Origin: Pelecanus crispus
Taxonomy: Eukaryota > Chordata > Aves > Pelecaniformes > Pelecanidae
Assembly: GCF_030463565.1 (NCBI RefSeq)
Contig: NC_134648.1
Coordinates: 11,511,806 to 11,575,805 of the forward strand
Reading direction: 5' to 3'
DNA length: 64,000 bases
The notes under the pieces are model-generated. The model saw nothing but the letters and a program-made list of their open reading frames with translations, was not told the DNA's origin and searched no databases. Below, in pieces: positions 1-12,960 of this stretch. The position numbers were made by a program, and so were the translations under genes. Position 1 is the stretch's first letter. Each line of letters opens with the position of its first letter.

Positions 1-477
1 TTTGTGTCCCGAGCAGTTTGTGGGCTTCCTCATTGCAGTCATATCGCTTAAATAGATTATGGCTAATGTAACACTGAATTCACACTAATTAGCTGTCTTA
101 ATTTTACATTCACCAAAGCTTATTGGCACAGAAAATAATCAGCCTGTGCAATTCAATGCCCTCAGAGGTGCTCCCAGCAACCTTTAAGTAACCCGAGATG
201 CTTTTCTTTTCCCCCTACAGGACCTATGTAAGACTTAATGCCATTAACTATGGGCTCGGGGCCCTCGGAGGAGTGGAGCTCCAAGGCTTCTTTAGCATGT
301 GGGCAAACCTCTTCTGGCACCTCTGGCCCAGAGCCCGAGTGTGGTTCAGAAGTGGCATATGAGGCATTTGGGGCTCTTGTGTCTTTCAATCTCTCAGTCT
401 TACGAATATTATCTGTTTTCATGATCTGACAGCTTAGTTTTCCTGTATTTTATCTTCAGAAAACCTCAGTGAGTTAG

Positions 478-545
478 CGAAGCGCTGTTTCCTTTTAACA
501 GAGGGGAACTGAGGCACAAAGAAAGGGCTGATGAGGTGAGTTGCA
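478..545 (-). mobile_element. MIR-like fragment
   Basis: AAGCGCTGTTTCCTTTTAAC, AGAGGGGAACTGAGGCACAA and AGAAAGGGCTGATGAGGTGA retain the antisense MIR core 'ttttacagaggggaaactgaggcac'. It is short, so assignment is tentative. Confidence 0.38.
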
Positions 546-1284
546 GAATCCTGAGGGCAGCTCCTCCTGTGGAGCGGAGTGCGTGAGGGGACCTGGAGCT
601 CAGCGAAAGAAGCCACCCTGCTGATGGGTCGGTGTGCGCAGCCCTCCAGAGAGCCATTAGGAAGCACTGTGCCAGGGGTGTGTGTAAAACCACACCTCAG
701 GGCGTGTGAGTGGGAGAGGAGGAGTAGTCCCAGCTTTGAAGTCTCATCCAGAAAGCAGGTTACCCAGGTTTAGGTCCCTCCTTTGCCTAAGGGGATCCAA
801 ACCCACTGCTCCCACCTCCTTTAGGAGCTCCTTAATCTTTGTGCTGTGGGTCGCTCTTGGGTGGCAGTTCCCTCCACCCTTCCTGCTGAAGCTGTGCCCA
901 CCCAAGGTCCTCACAAAAGCATCCTGACCTTCTTCTCCCATAACTTCAGCGAGTCCCAGAAGATGTCTATGCACCCGTTCCTTGTTGTAGGCTGACCATA
1001 TCCCACTGTAATGGAGGTGGTGGTTAAAGCTGGCCTGAGCAAGCAGGGTGCCAGCCTGTGGTTAAAGGCCTCCATGAGAAGATGTGTCATGGCATCTTGG
1101 CACATACACTTTGGAAAAAAAACCTGTTTACTGGCAGCACAATATTGGAGGGGGTCCTTCAAGCATCTTTTTTTGCATTGAAAAGGATGTGAAACAAATG
1201 GAACTCTCCTTCCCCTGCCTCCCCCACCCCAAGTTTCAAAAGATTAAACATCTGTTGGGAAGCATCTATGCAAGCCTTTTGGCA

Positions 1285-1306
1285 TATTTATATATATATA
1301 TATATG
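1285..1306. repeat. (AT)n microsatellite
   Basis: A short run of alternating T and A (TTTATATATATATATATATATG) in AT-rich unique DNA. Confidence 0.85.
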
Positions 1307-1561
1307 TAGATGTGGCTTTGATTACTGTGTGTTCCTTATTTTTTTCAAGTGGAACCCTACAATCTGAGGCTAATTAATGCCAATATGAGAAAGAAAAAGC
1401 ACCTAGGACTTCGTTGTTCTGATCACAAAGTTAATGCAGGTCTTAATACCGAATGCTTTGGATGGGACACTGGGTGAAAATTGATGCCATTACAATTTGC
1501 TAAACCGTGACATTTAATTCAACATTTATACATAATGTTACAGGTGTTCTGGCTGATATTA

Positions 1562-1625
1562 TGCGCTTCTTAAGCTTTTCATCTGGGGATGTGAGTGCTA
1601 TACAAAACAGTAATTTATTTAAACT
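1562..1625 (-). mobile_element. MIR-like fragment
   Basis: GCTTTTCATCTGGGGATGTG, then AGTGCTATACAAAACAGTAA, is comparable with the 'tttcatc...ctcaaagcgctttacaaac' segment of old amniote SINEs. The evidence is weak. Confidence 0.3.
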
Positions 1626-4600
1626 TTCCTATGTCCTGAGAAATTTCAAATTGCAGCTTTTTAAGAAATAAAAGCAGTAAAGTATATTTTCTCTAGCAAG
1701 TAGTTTGGACACCTAACCTTAATGATACCCTAGCAAAGTTCTGGTTTTGTTCTTATTGAAAGAATTAAATATACAAAAGAAATACATAGTTAGGGAAAGG
1801 GGTTTTCTCCCTTCAAAACCATCCTCTTAAAATCAGAAATTAGTGGTTAATTGTGGAATATTCTGTCTGATTTGTATTGGCAAGAGCCACATATTTTTCA
1901 TACAAGTTGCATCTAATTCACTACTGGACCTATGAACATGTATCCCAGCCCTTTCCCCAAGGTTGTGGGGGTGCAGAGTAACACAATAAATTACTTAATA
2001 AAAGGAGTTGCTATGGCTTCTTGAGCTCTTTTTGATGTTACTTCTCCCAACTCCTAGGAACTACTGTATAAAACTCAGTGATGTTTTGCATAGTCCTATG
2101 AGCACAGCCTGTTTTTATGACTACAGCTCATACGAGTATAGCATGGATGCAAATGTTCAAAATGAAAATATGTTTTGATCATAAGATCAAAGTGTGTCTG
2201 GTATAGAGCAATTCAAGTAGCTGGTATGCAAACTTACTGTCATGTACATCTTGCCTAATGGCCAAAGACTGATCCCCTTTGTATGGTCAGGGAGGGGAAA
2301 GGCAGGGCTTGTTTTCATAGAAAACTGTGTAGGGAAGGGAGAAGCTTCTCCTTCTTACTTTTTCCTTAGAGCTGAGTTTATTGATACTCTAAAGTGTGAA
2401 AAAGGGATGTAAAGATTTCTTGAAATGAATTGCGAAAAATATGTTAGGCTAGACTACTGTGAAAAGACTGTAACCTACACAGCTGGCTTGCACATCCACC
2501 TGTTTTTTCAAATCTCTGCTTTTCCTGGGTTGCAAAATAGTGTGCCCCGAAGATACTAATTCAGGCTGTGTTAGATGAAGGAAGGAAACCAGTTCCAGAG
2601 TCCAGGATATGTCCAGCCACTAGCCACTTTTGTTTAAGCTACATAAATATTTAATTTTAAGCTACTATTTTGAAATCAAACCAAGTTAGAATTATAGATT
2701 GGTTTTATGGACGATAAATTCTACCTTGGATATATCCTAGAGATTGACTGGGAGTAGTGCCAGTAGCAGCACTTTGCTATTGTGTTCTTTTTTTAGGTGA
2801 AGCTTCATTATTGTTTTAAGAGCTGCCATCTTTGTATGATGTGTTGTAGTGAGCCACCATTGTTCATCATATGAAAGAAACATTCATATTTTTACAGTAC
2901 AGGAGGGGAAAAAAAAACCTTTTTTGGCCAATACTGTAATATGAACATCTGGAGTCATTAGAAGATTCAATAATACTCCTAAGCCTTGCTTTTCCCAAGG
3001 TGGTGTATTTGAGAAATGTTCACCAAGACATAATATATCATCCTCATAGTTTCCTGTGGTTTCTTTCTCAACCCTTGTAGGAATGAAGTTGTGAGACTAA
3101 GTTGCAGACAGCACTACTCCAGGTCTGTAGCTCAATTAAGTGCCTGGTAAATTGCTCAGTTATGTGGTTCTATTCCTGGTTTAACAGCAACAAAGTGGAG
3201 CTAAAGAGCATCTGAATGAATAATTAACATACTCCTATATATGTGGACTTTCTTAGGGGGGCTCTCTATTCAGAAGAAGAAATATTGGGCCCAGTTATTA
3301 CACGGGGCTTGCACTGTTGCACTGTGTGGTTCCAAGGCCTTGAATTCCTGAAGAAATGCGGTGTTTTGGTTGAAGGAGTTGCCCCCTCCTACTCCTCACC
3401 TTTCCCCAGGAGCTGGCTGCCTGCCTCCTTCCCCCCTGCTCCCAGTCCCCTGAGGTCACTGGCACCCACTGGAGTTTGAGCAAGAGGTGTACTGAGGGGA
3501 CCGGTGCCTTGTACTAAGGTCTGAAAAATGCAGGGGGCAAAGGGAGAGAGCAAATACAAGTAGCAGGGAGAGAGAATGCAGACACACACACAGTTGTGTA
3601 GAGAAGATGTAGCCACGTGAAATCAACAGATGTTATCGCTGCTGGCATGGATACTGGATGAGCAGATTGAGTTGTTAAGTATAGATTATATCTTGAAGCA
3701 ATTCTCACGACTCCTAAACATGTCAAAATTGCCTGCCACACAGTGGATGATTTATATAAAAGATTAATATATTTTGTTCGCCTAATAAGGGCCCTTGCCA
3801 AGATGCTGCAGCTCCTCTATGCCTTGCTTTGGCTTCCCTGCTGAAACAAGATGAGGAGGAGGGTAACTGTCTTTGTAACATACTCATGATGAAATGGTTG
3901 GCCTGTTTGGCTGCTCCATGCTGGGAGGGGAGGCAAAATCCTTGGGCAAGCTGTGTTGGACGCTAGTTAGCAGCAGACCTCTTTTGTCAGAAAAGCCAGG
4001 ACTTTTTTCAAGCACTGGAACAATTAGCTGATGAGGTGCCTGATAAGGAAAGAATATTTTGAAACAGGTTAAAACTGCTGCTGTAAATCCCACTGTGTTG
4101 TGCTCCTTTTCCACGTTTCTTTCTTTGAATGCTGTCATGCACTTGCATATGAAGAGAGCAGTAAGCGCCACAGTCGGCTGTTGGCTACTTCTTGCTTTGT
4201 TGCTGTTCAAACCCATTTCTTCCCTCATGGCTTTTCTTCAGAGCAATAGGGCTTCTGCTTGCTTCCCAGAAAAATGTTGTTTCTACACTCAACCTCAGTT
4301 CTCCTCTCAGCCAGAGGGAATGAAACACAGTCTGGATTCAGGCATGTCTGCATTATAGTTTCGCCTTGAGTTAATTGTTTGCTGTTTAGAAAGGCTAGTC
4401 TGGACACTCCCTGCATGTTTGTTTTCAGGCTATAAATGTTTGCAGTTCATGTTGAAGATGAGGATGTATGAATTTTCTGTACATACAAAATTGACTAGAT
4501 TTTTGTATATACTATGAATATGTGGTGACATGGTCTTGCTTCTTTTAACTTGCTGACATAAACTTTTAGCAGTTTTTTCTTCCATTAAATATTTACTAGG

Positions 4601-6027
4601 CTAAGAGGGGTTTTTTAAATGATTCTAGTAATCGGTTTTGGCCAGAAGCCCACCCAACAGTAATGACTAAGGTTCTTCTCTTTCCTTTGCCAAATGATAG
4701 AGGGGAAAAAAAAAAAAAGGCAGATTTGTATCAATGCCTTACACTTGTGTGTAAGTGGATTTCTTCCCTCTAGATTGCTTTACCAGCATAAGATAATGTT
4801 AAGGCTTTCTGTAAACGTCTGTTTTCATGCAATTTTGCTCCATAAATGTCTAAAAACTATCAGTGTAACACATCTTAGGGATCTGTGTGTTTATCTCTCC
4901 TTCCTACTTCTATGCAGTGTAGTAAAGTCAGGACAAGAATAATGTCAGAGTTAAAAATGGCACACTACATGGCATGATTTTCCAAAGTCAGATTACTGTT
5001 CAAGTTCATTCTGTGTGGATGCATCTTTTCTCACAGTTATGAATATTAAACCCCTTGAAGTCAATGGAGCTACGGGTTCTAGCTCTTTTGCTGGGTAGGC
5101 TTATAGCAGAAAATAATAAATACATAATAATTATTCACTCCCTTGGCCAGCATTTGAAGTATGAACCTCAGATATGAGTTTGGTCTAGCTTGTATTATAG
5201 TTACTGATGTATTATTTTTATTCAGTGAAACCATATTTAGTTAGTTTATGCCAGTAGGAAAAGACTGGACTGGACAGCAGAACAACGACCTGTATTACCC
5301 TGTTGAATTGGTATTCTTGGGTCCACTAGCAGCGTATCTGTGAGTTAGTGTTGGGAGCATATGAACTCAGGTGGTAGCCCTGCTTGCATGCTCTGCCCCT
5401 CTATCTGTCAGCGAAGTGGGGCTGTCGTGGGGATCTGTTAGTGATCTCGCTTGTTCAAGGTGCTGAAGCAATTCTGTTATCAGTGCTGACATTCTGTAAT
5501 GTTAATTGCAGTAGGTTAAAACCCTTGCAATCCTGAATGTGAGATTGCAGTGCTGAGGTTTTTCCCTTGATCAACGGCATTGATAGGTTTCCAAAGCTAG
5601 GGAAGCAGGGATTGAGCGTTCACGTGCAGTGTTGTTTCTTCCAGCTACCTTTGGATATGTCCCATATTCTTAGCATTCTGGTGGAGTAGTAGAGCTAAGC
5701 TTATGCCTTTAGTAGTGGAAGCTCTTGACTTGGGTTGTGTTCTGTGAAAGTGAATTGGAAAGTAAATTCTTAGAAGGCAGTCAGGAGCTGGGACAACTTG
5801 CCGGGGCCGGGGGGGGCAGGTCTATTCTGCAAATTTGACATTGGCTGAGCATCAGCTAAGTCAGGCAGCTGGATTTGTGGAAACCTAGGCTTTCACAATA
5901 AATCATGATTGTCTTGCTCAGTTACTCTGCGGACCTGGTCAGATCTGGCACTGACATGCGTGTGCTCAGCAAGGAGAATACTACAGCATTATGAATGTGA
6001 CCTTTTAAAAAACAGTTCAGTGGGACA

Positions 6028-6143
6028 CTGCTGACTTAATTCACTTCCTACCTATATATTACTGTGATCTAGAAAAACTGGGCTTCTGCTGACTTAATTA
6101 ACTTCCTACCTATATATTACTATGATCTAGAAAAACTGGGCTT
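6028..6143. repeat. 58-bp tandem duplication
   Basis: Unit 1 (6028-6085) and unit 2 (6086-6143) each begin CTGCTGACTTAATT and end AGAAAAACTGGGCTT. The two differ at only two positions (C/A near 6042/6100 and G/A near 6064/6122). The near identity marks a recent local duplication in unique DNA. Confidence 0.93.
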
Positions 6144-7091
6144 AGGAAAGATCCTAAATATTTCTGTTTGTCCTCAGTCTGTAGGTACTGGACGCAATTC
6201 TTCAGAATTGCAAGAAAGTCACCAGTGGTAACTCCAGACAGGTTTCAATGTATGAAATTGCAAAAATTCTCTATGCAAAAGTTTTGTTTTGGTCTAAAGT
6301 GATATGCTTCCCTTCTTATCAGTTTACAACTTCAAGTATCAAAGGCATAACATTTGAATTATGTAGCACAGTGACAATTTTCAAAAAGAGTTTAAGTGAT
6401 TTTGGACTGTTTTCACATATGATTTTCAAAAGCAACAACCATTTGGAGGACTGGGCTCATTGGTAGTCAAAGACACTTAAATCTGTACCTCTTCCGAAAG
6501 CGGGACTTGGATTCCTGAGTCAAGAGGTGGCTTTTGGTGTCTTATCCACACCCTCTCTTCCCTCAGCAAACCTCACAAAGGAAGCCCCTACGGGCATACT
6601 CTGGGGTGGAGATGATGTTTGATTTGAAGTCAATGACTGTCAGTCCTGCCAGACTGGTTGGCTTGTGCTAATCCTTTTTCAGAAACAGGGCCAAGCTTAG
6701 GCTTGATACTCCAAATGGCGTGATGTTTGCTTAGCATCAAGAAAGATGTTTGAATGCAGTCGCTTGGGGACTACTGTTCTATTATTTTTTGAAATGAATA
6801 ATTGCTTCAGAGTGGGGGGTATAGAGGATAATACTATTTGCTGAAAAAAAAAAAAAATCAGGCGTGGGTGTTCCCAAGTGACAAGTGAGAAACAGACTTC
6901 TCAAACAGCATTGGAGAATGTCTCCTTGTAGGCTTATATTTGTTTACGGATAGACTGCACTCAGATGTGAATGTATGACACTCATGAATGTCATGGTAAT
7001 TTTAACACTTGTACCTTGGGCTGGAATTTGACCCTTATTACTCCTAGTGAAACATGCGATGGATTGGTCAGGTGCATTTCATATCCTTAAG

Positions 7092-7158
7092 GTTTAAAAA
7101 AACCCCACCAAACAAAAAACCCAAACCAAGAAGACCCCCCAAAACCCACACAGACAAA
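7092..7158. repeat. A/C-rich low-complexity tract
   Basis: A run of AAAAAACCCC-, CAAACAAAAAACCC- and CCCCCCAAAACCCACAC-type sequence without a fixed period. It is low-complexity and probably a decayed microsatellite. Confidence 0.8.
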
Positions 7159-8527
7159 AATACATTTTTGGCCAGTGTTAATGTACTAAAAGTTCTTTAT
7201 ATTTGAATGCTGAATGTAGTTGGATCTTTTAGCTTTTGCACTTGTACATGTTTAGGCTTGATTTACCAGTGAACATAATAATAGATTATTTAAGGAAGAG
7301 TCATTTAAACTGAAGACTGATTACACACTGCTTACAAACATTCCACACTGAAATTAACTTAATATTTTCTCCTTAGTAATTTGAATTTGCACTTGTCCTT
7401 CATTGACATACTTTTAATCTACTGATGTCTAAATGATATTCATACTTTAAATATGGGATCAGGAAGAAAAATTAAATCAAACTTAGCCATCTTGTGTTTA
7501 ACTGAGTAGCTTACGAACATGAGTTCTGAATTTTTGCAAACATTACACTATTGGAATAATTTGTTGGGAATTGTGAGATACTTTGAAGCATCTTTCTTCA
7601 GTTTGAAGTGTACATTAACATGCAAAGAATTTCTTTACTTCTAGAGAAGTCTTGACTACCTATCAACTTTAAAGCAAAGGCTAGAAATAAGGCCTTTTTT
7701 TCGTTATGTGATCTCATCTTCTCATGACTGAGCAGGATTTTAGCTATTTTGTTCAATAATTGACTACATCAAGATTAATATGTATAGTTATATTAATGAT
7801 CATGTTCAGTTAATCAACATTTAAATACATTTGTTGTACTTTTAAGAAATCTTTTAAGAAAGATTTTGCAACTCTAGTCTGTTTTAGCTAGTGTCTCTGA
7901 CTGCCATAAGAGGAGACACAATCCAAAACACAAAGCAGCAGGAAAAGAGCATATGCATGTTATATACTAAATATATATAAAACCATATGAAATGTTGAAA
8001 GCAAGTTCCAACTGCACCATTTTCTCATGACTTCCCATTATTTGCATTTTTCCATCTAGTAAGTAACTATTCAGGGCCTGCTGTTATTAAAGTTCATAAT
8101 TCAATATCTAAAATACTTGCAGACTTAGACACTAGGTTTGGTACTTTCCATCCTTGTCTTTGATATTATTTTGTTCATTAGAGATCTGAATAAAAATGGA
8201 AATTTCTCAGGTTAATAATATACTGTGTATCATAGCTACCTTCCCACATACAAGCTTTTGGTGAGGGACCAAACTGTTTGGAACTTGTAGAGCACTAATT
8301 ACAGTGGGTTCCTAAACAACACAATGTTCATTTGTATTATATAATAACTAGGGCTTTCATCTGGACAGATCAAAAGATACATGATAAAATATTTGGAGTT
8401 GTTCCTTTTGAGCCCTAGAAAACGATGCAATCTTTCTTAGTATTGAATATTTGTCTAATAAAGCATCTTGTGGCAATACAGATCTCCACAGCAGTGCCCT
8501 TCAGTAACTTAAAAATATTCCCTTTAT

Positions 8528-8563
8528 GGTTTGGGGTTTTTTGGGGTGTTTTGGGTTTTTTAA
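8528..8563. repeat. G/T-rich low-complexity tract
   Basis: GGTTTGGGGTTTTTTGGGGT, then GTTTTGGGTTTTTT. Irregular G and T runs resemble the A/C-rich tract near 7.1 kb in reverse complement and another at 43.9 kb. Confidence 0.75.
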
Positions 8564-9271
8564 GTAAAGCTGAGAACCTCAGGATTGAGATCAGTTCAAA
8601 TGGCTGTACTGGCAATAGTCTGTCTGAAGAAAATCTTCTCTTAGGTGCCACAGGCGCTGATACTGATTCTGATACTCCTCTTCATCTGAAATTGCCAGGT
8701 GTGGGTGATGGAAAAGGAGAAACTTTCATGTTGGCAGCCACGTCCCAAGCAGAACAGCAATAGCTAGAGAGCTCATCTGAGAGGAAGGCCAGGCAGGCCT
8801 CAGAGTGATACCTGCCCACTGGGTGAACCACCTTTGGCAGTTGGTCTTCACAAAGTGTTTTGCTTTTGCTTGATTATCAAATTAAAATACAACGGTCTTG
8901 TCTGAACTTTCCCAACCAACTCTGTTCTCCACTGTACATCATGTGAAAATTAATTTGCTTTTCATTGAGGCATGTTTCAGTGGACTGATTTGGCTGCTCT
9001 GATGAACAATGTGAGTATCCTAATTTCTGATACCCTGTGACAGGTATCTCAAACCTTAGGCCAAACTTCTGCTTGTGTTTCCATGGAACTACTGAAAATT
9101 TGTTGGTGTCACTTGAACTAATGACAAAATTTGGACTTCCATGATCAACAAATCTGAAATAACTCTCCAAGCTTATGATTTTGAGTAGTGTATAACACCA
9201 ATGTGTTACAGTAGTACATAGAGAAAAACACAAACGATAGAGCTGAGGCCCTAAGTGAAACAAAAGCATAA

Positions 9272-9290
9272 TTTTTTTTTTTTTTTTTTT
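9272..9290. repeat. Poly-T (19)
   Basis: Nineteen consecutive T in unique DNA. No retroposed sequence was recognised beside it. Confidence 0.85.
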
Positions 9291-9734
9291 ACTAAGAGTC
9301 CCAAAACTATAGATTTGCTAAGTATATATTGCTAACAATATTGAAAAAATGTAGCTGGAAAATTTACTCATGGACAGATCTTTACAGTATATGTGATTCT
9401 TCTTGTTGTGGAAAGAAATACAGATATCCAGGAGATGGAGAATGAAACACGTTTATAGAAATAGCAGCTATTTATGCCACTAACATGTAAATGAATCAAA
9501 AAATCTTCCTCAAACCATAGATTCTCAGAGTACAAAATTATAGGCTTGAGACTATTAAGAAATGTGGTTATGAAACTTAGTAGTCTAGTACAATGCTTTC
9601 CTAATACTCTTTGACCTCCTGTATTTCTTCAATAGCTTGAATAAGTCTCCACAAGTTACCTGGTATATGGCTCCCGTGGCAAAAAGGGGTGGAGATGAAT
9701 TTATACTTTGTCTTTTGTCTGTACCACATCACAG

Positions 9735-9995
9735 GCTGGAAGTGTGGGTCTAGCAGAGAGGAAAACGGACTGGGAATCGGGAGAGTTGGCTTCTGTTCCC
9801 GTCTTTGTTACTAACCTGCTGCGCACCCAATTCAAGTCACTGCAGCTCCTATGCCTGTCATCTCAGTGATGTCTGGTTTGCCTGTCTGTACTGTGATCTC
9901 GTCAGAGCAAGGGCTGCCTTGTCTTGTGTCTTTTAAAAATACATAGTATAATAACTTTCTACCTTGTGTTGTCCTATTGCTATACAAATGCTAAT
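9735..9995 (+). mobile_element. Ancient MIR-like (CORE-SINE) relic
   Basis: The order of recognisable blocks follows amniote MIR: GGACTGGGAATCGGGAGAGT, TTCTGTTCCCGTC, ACTAACCTGCTG, CAAGTCACTGCAGCTC. A tail of the form CAGAGCAAGGGCTGCCTTGT...TATACAAATGCTAATA resembles amniote MIR tails. It is heavily diverged, so it is an old insertion shared widely among amniotes. A repeat-library search would confirm the exact subfamily. Confidence 0.55.
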
Positions 9996-12032
9996 ACGAA
10001 TTATGTTGTTATGTATGTTATGTTTTCAGCTGTAGCTGAAAATGTTATACAAATTAATCACTGGGTTAACTGGGTACATCTTCAGAGTTTCTAACTCATC
10101 TCCTTTTACAAGTGGATTCTGATATCCTGGGCAAAATAGTGGAGCTTGTGCCCTTTTGCATAAGCTGGTTGTCTGGTTACCTGTCTTTGAACTAGGAAAA
10201 CATCGGTTCCTATTTTATAAGTTTTATAAGTAAAAGAAATCCCAGAATACTGGTGTGAGAGCAACTCAGCTGGAATGACTGTGACTTAGCAGTTATAAGC
10301 CTTGAGTGGAAAGTGTGTGGCAGACGACTTCTGAACAGGCAAGTATCCTCACACTTGTTATTTGCAAAGATGAAGCCTGCTTGCTGATGACTGGTGGAAA
10401 AGAAAAAGGCTTGGAAATTTTGTGGGGAAAAGTATTGGAGGGAAGGGGCAATGAGAGACAACTTGAGTGAAATACGTGTTCTATAAAGGTAAACTATTCC
10501 TTTAGGCATACTGAGGCCATAGGAGTTGATAATTATGGAGGTGGTTATGAAGGTGAAATGCAGAATGGAGTGTAAGTACAGGTCCAATTAATATTGTCAA
10601 AACATGGTAATTGTGTTCATTAACTAGATTAAGTGATCTACATGTGAATCACTTCAGTGACACATGATGAGAGACTTTAAACAACTGAAATTTAAATCTG
10701 GCTCAGTTGGCTTGTTTTATACAAACTAGTTTGCAAAACATACTTAGAAATGCCATTGCACACGCTTTGCAAGCTGGCTTGTGTAAACTAGAGTAATAGG
10801 TCTAGGTTTGCTTTTACCTTAAGCTTGCCTATTAAGTTAAGCTAAATACCCTGTTTACTTTGTGCCACTGTTTTTGGCAAATCATGTAGGTAAACACTCA
10901 GAGCAACATGACAACCTCCTGGATCATAAAACAGCAGCTAAGGCTTAATGTTCTAGGTAAAGGAGTGTATTTGGGAGAAACTCTGATGATATAAACCATG
11001 TATCATCTAGGGAAACACTCATTCCCCCATATTTATGAAGTATGAGTTAAAAGTGAAGGGAAAAAAACAACCTGAGAGTAACGTTTCATCCTCAAGTTCT
11101 CAGCATGCCAGCCTACTGCAAATTCTGCAGTCGCTGGCCTTTAGACCTGAGTTAACAAAACCTCAGGGAAATCACAAGATTTTCACTGATCTCTCTTTCC
11201 TCCTGTTCACCCAGCTACAATATTGATAAGCTGTGAAGATACTGTGGCATAGACTCCTGCCCTTCCCAGGCTGCTGTTTGTTAGATGGTTGTAGTGAAAC
11301 AGCTTGAAGAGCAAGATGCCCGGTGGTTACCACAGACTGAGTTTTCTCCCTTGTTACAGTGCAGGGGTTGATTCATGCTGCATGCTACTTTCCTATTGTC
11401 CAGGTTTCTTGCTGGTTTTTGTCCTTTCTTGTTCGTTCCCTTCAGCTACCTCCTTTCCAGTTGGTGTTTCTTGGGCTCGGTTCCATTCTTTTCTGACATG
11501 GTTTCATTCTCCACACTCCTGTCCCTGTCTGTCCCCAATCCATTTAGGCAGTGTAGAGGAAGGGAAGTTTTCCTTCCCCACCGGAAGAGAAAGCAGCAAT
11601 GTCCATGCCCATTACTACCCTGACTGGTTTATAAATCCCTCTAAGCTGGAATGCTGTTTGCTTACCTAACTCTACACCTGAGCAGGGGATACTGTTTTTA
11701 AAAATCCACACCCTGAAGTCAGTAAATGTGTAAAAATTAATTCAAAATACAGGTTATTCTATTTCACATTGGAATCACGTGCTGAAGATCATTAGCTACC
11801 CCTGTCAGGGCTATGAGTAAGTAAGTTACAATATATTGGCTTCAAACCTGCCTCTTTGTGTATTAGCCTAGGAAAGACATTTCTAATCAGCTCGCTTCTG
11901 TGGATGGCGCACAGCTGTATGTACTGTTCTGTGTGTTACAGACACAGGACACCTGCAGCTGCGTGTGCTATGTCTTCCTTTGAAGGATGGCAAAATTTGA
12001 GTGCCTGACCCTCTACTGACTGGTCAGAGTAA

Positions 12033-12051
12033 TTTTTTTTTTTTTTTTTTT
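12033..12051. repeat. Poly-T (19)
   Basis: Nineteen consecutive T followed by GAGACC. No associated SINE or retropseudogene was recognised. Confidence 0.85.
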
Positions 12052-12894
12052 GAGACCAAGCAGGGAAAGTAGGAGACATGGAAAATGTGCAGGAACAGGA
12101 TTATAAAAAAGATGGCAATTCTGGCTTTAAGCTTTTAACTTACTGGTGATTCGTGAGTCATCCGGTCACTCCGAAAAAGAAACCTGTAGTAGAATTATGG
12201 AGAGACCTTACTGTGAGAAAGTGAAGAGCAACTGTGAAAGAAAGGGAAACATAAAAAGTTAGAAGTTTGCAGCTAAAAGCAAATAATTTGTTTCTATGCT
12301 AGTAGTAAGAAGAACAAATACCAATGTTTTCAAAAGGTGATCCATGTCTCTCTTCATTTCCAAAGTCACTTTTCATCTGTTCTTAAGATACGTCTATCAA
12401 GTGGAGATTCAGTGGAAGGCAGGGGAAAAAAAAATTATGTTACACCAATAATTAAATGCATAAACTAATAGCCTGATTACATGTAAAAAGATACACTGTA
12501 AGAGATTAGAACAATGGGATTACATTAAATTGAAACAGGGATTAAATATTTTTCCTAAAGGCTTTTAACACATTTTTCTGAAGACCTGCTTATGAGCACA
12601 ACTTGACTGATGAAAAGTATTTCTTTTAGGAATAATAGACTAAATAATCACATAATTAAGCCATGTGAAGTGCAGTGCTAGTAAGCTGATGATAGTATGT
12701 TTCAGATATGTAACAGCTCTTTTTATGAGTCACAGATTTTTTTGGTGGTGGTGGTTTGTTTTTTTTTTTCCCCCCCGGTAACCTATAAAATCCCAAGACT
12801 GACTTAGCAGGATTGTGTTCTGAGGTCACCCTGCAGTGGTTTCACTGAGCTATTAAATGGGAAAGATGATTTGAAACCATTTAGAAAAGGGAAG

Positions 12895-12960
12895 CACACG
12901 CACTTCAATGTTGGGGGAACTGAGGCACAGAAGAGTGAAGTTGTTTAACTTTTTCATTAT
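12895..12960 (-). mobile_element. MIR-like fragment
   Basis: GGGGGAACTGAGGCACAGAA, then GAGTGAAGTTG, matches the antisense MIR core over about 30 bp; flanking similarity is not obvious. Confidence 0.35.

Larger units (their letters stand above)
1..9734. other. Gene-free unique region
   Basis: AT-rich unique DNA. Apart from the small repeats listed separately I see no exon, RNA gene or recognisable young transposon. The open frames are short and lack any recognisable protein motif. A polypyrimidine-CAG acceptor-like string at about 201-220 has no matching coding exon. Confidence 0.6.

Noticed and set aside
201..222. Polypyrimidine-CAG splice acceptor-like string
   Set aside because: Such strings occur by chance, and no coding or conserved exon follows it.
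162..422. 86-residue minus-strand frame with a fairly natural-looking composition
   Set aside because: No family recognised, no clear splice sites matching its frame, and no neighbouring exons. Kept as non-coding.
8425..8763. 112-residue plus-strand frame containing a Ser/Asp/Thr-rich C-terminal half
   Set aside because: It reads through a G/T simple repeat and shows no known domain. It is probably chance.
8877..9269. 130-residue minus-strand frame
   Set aside because: AT-rich translation with no domain or family resemblance, ending next to a poly-T run.
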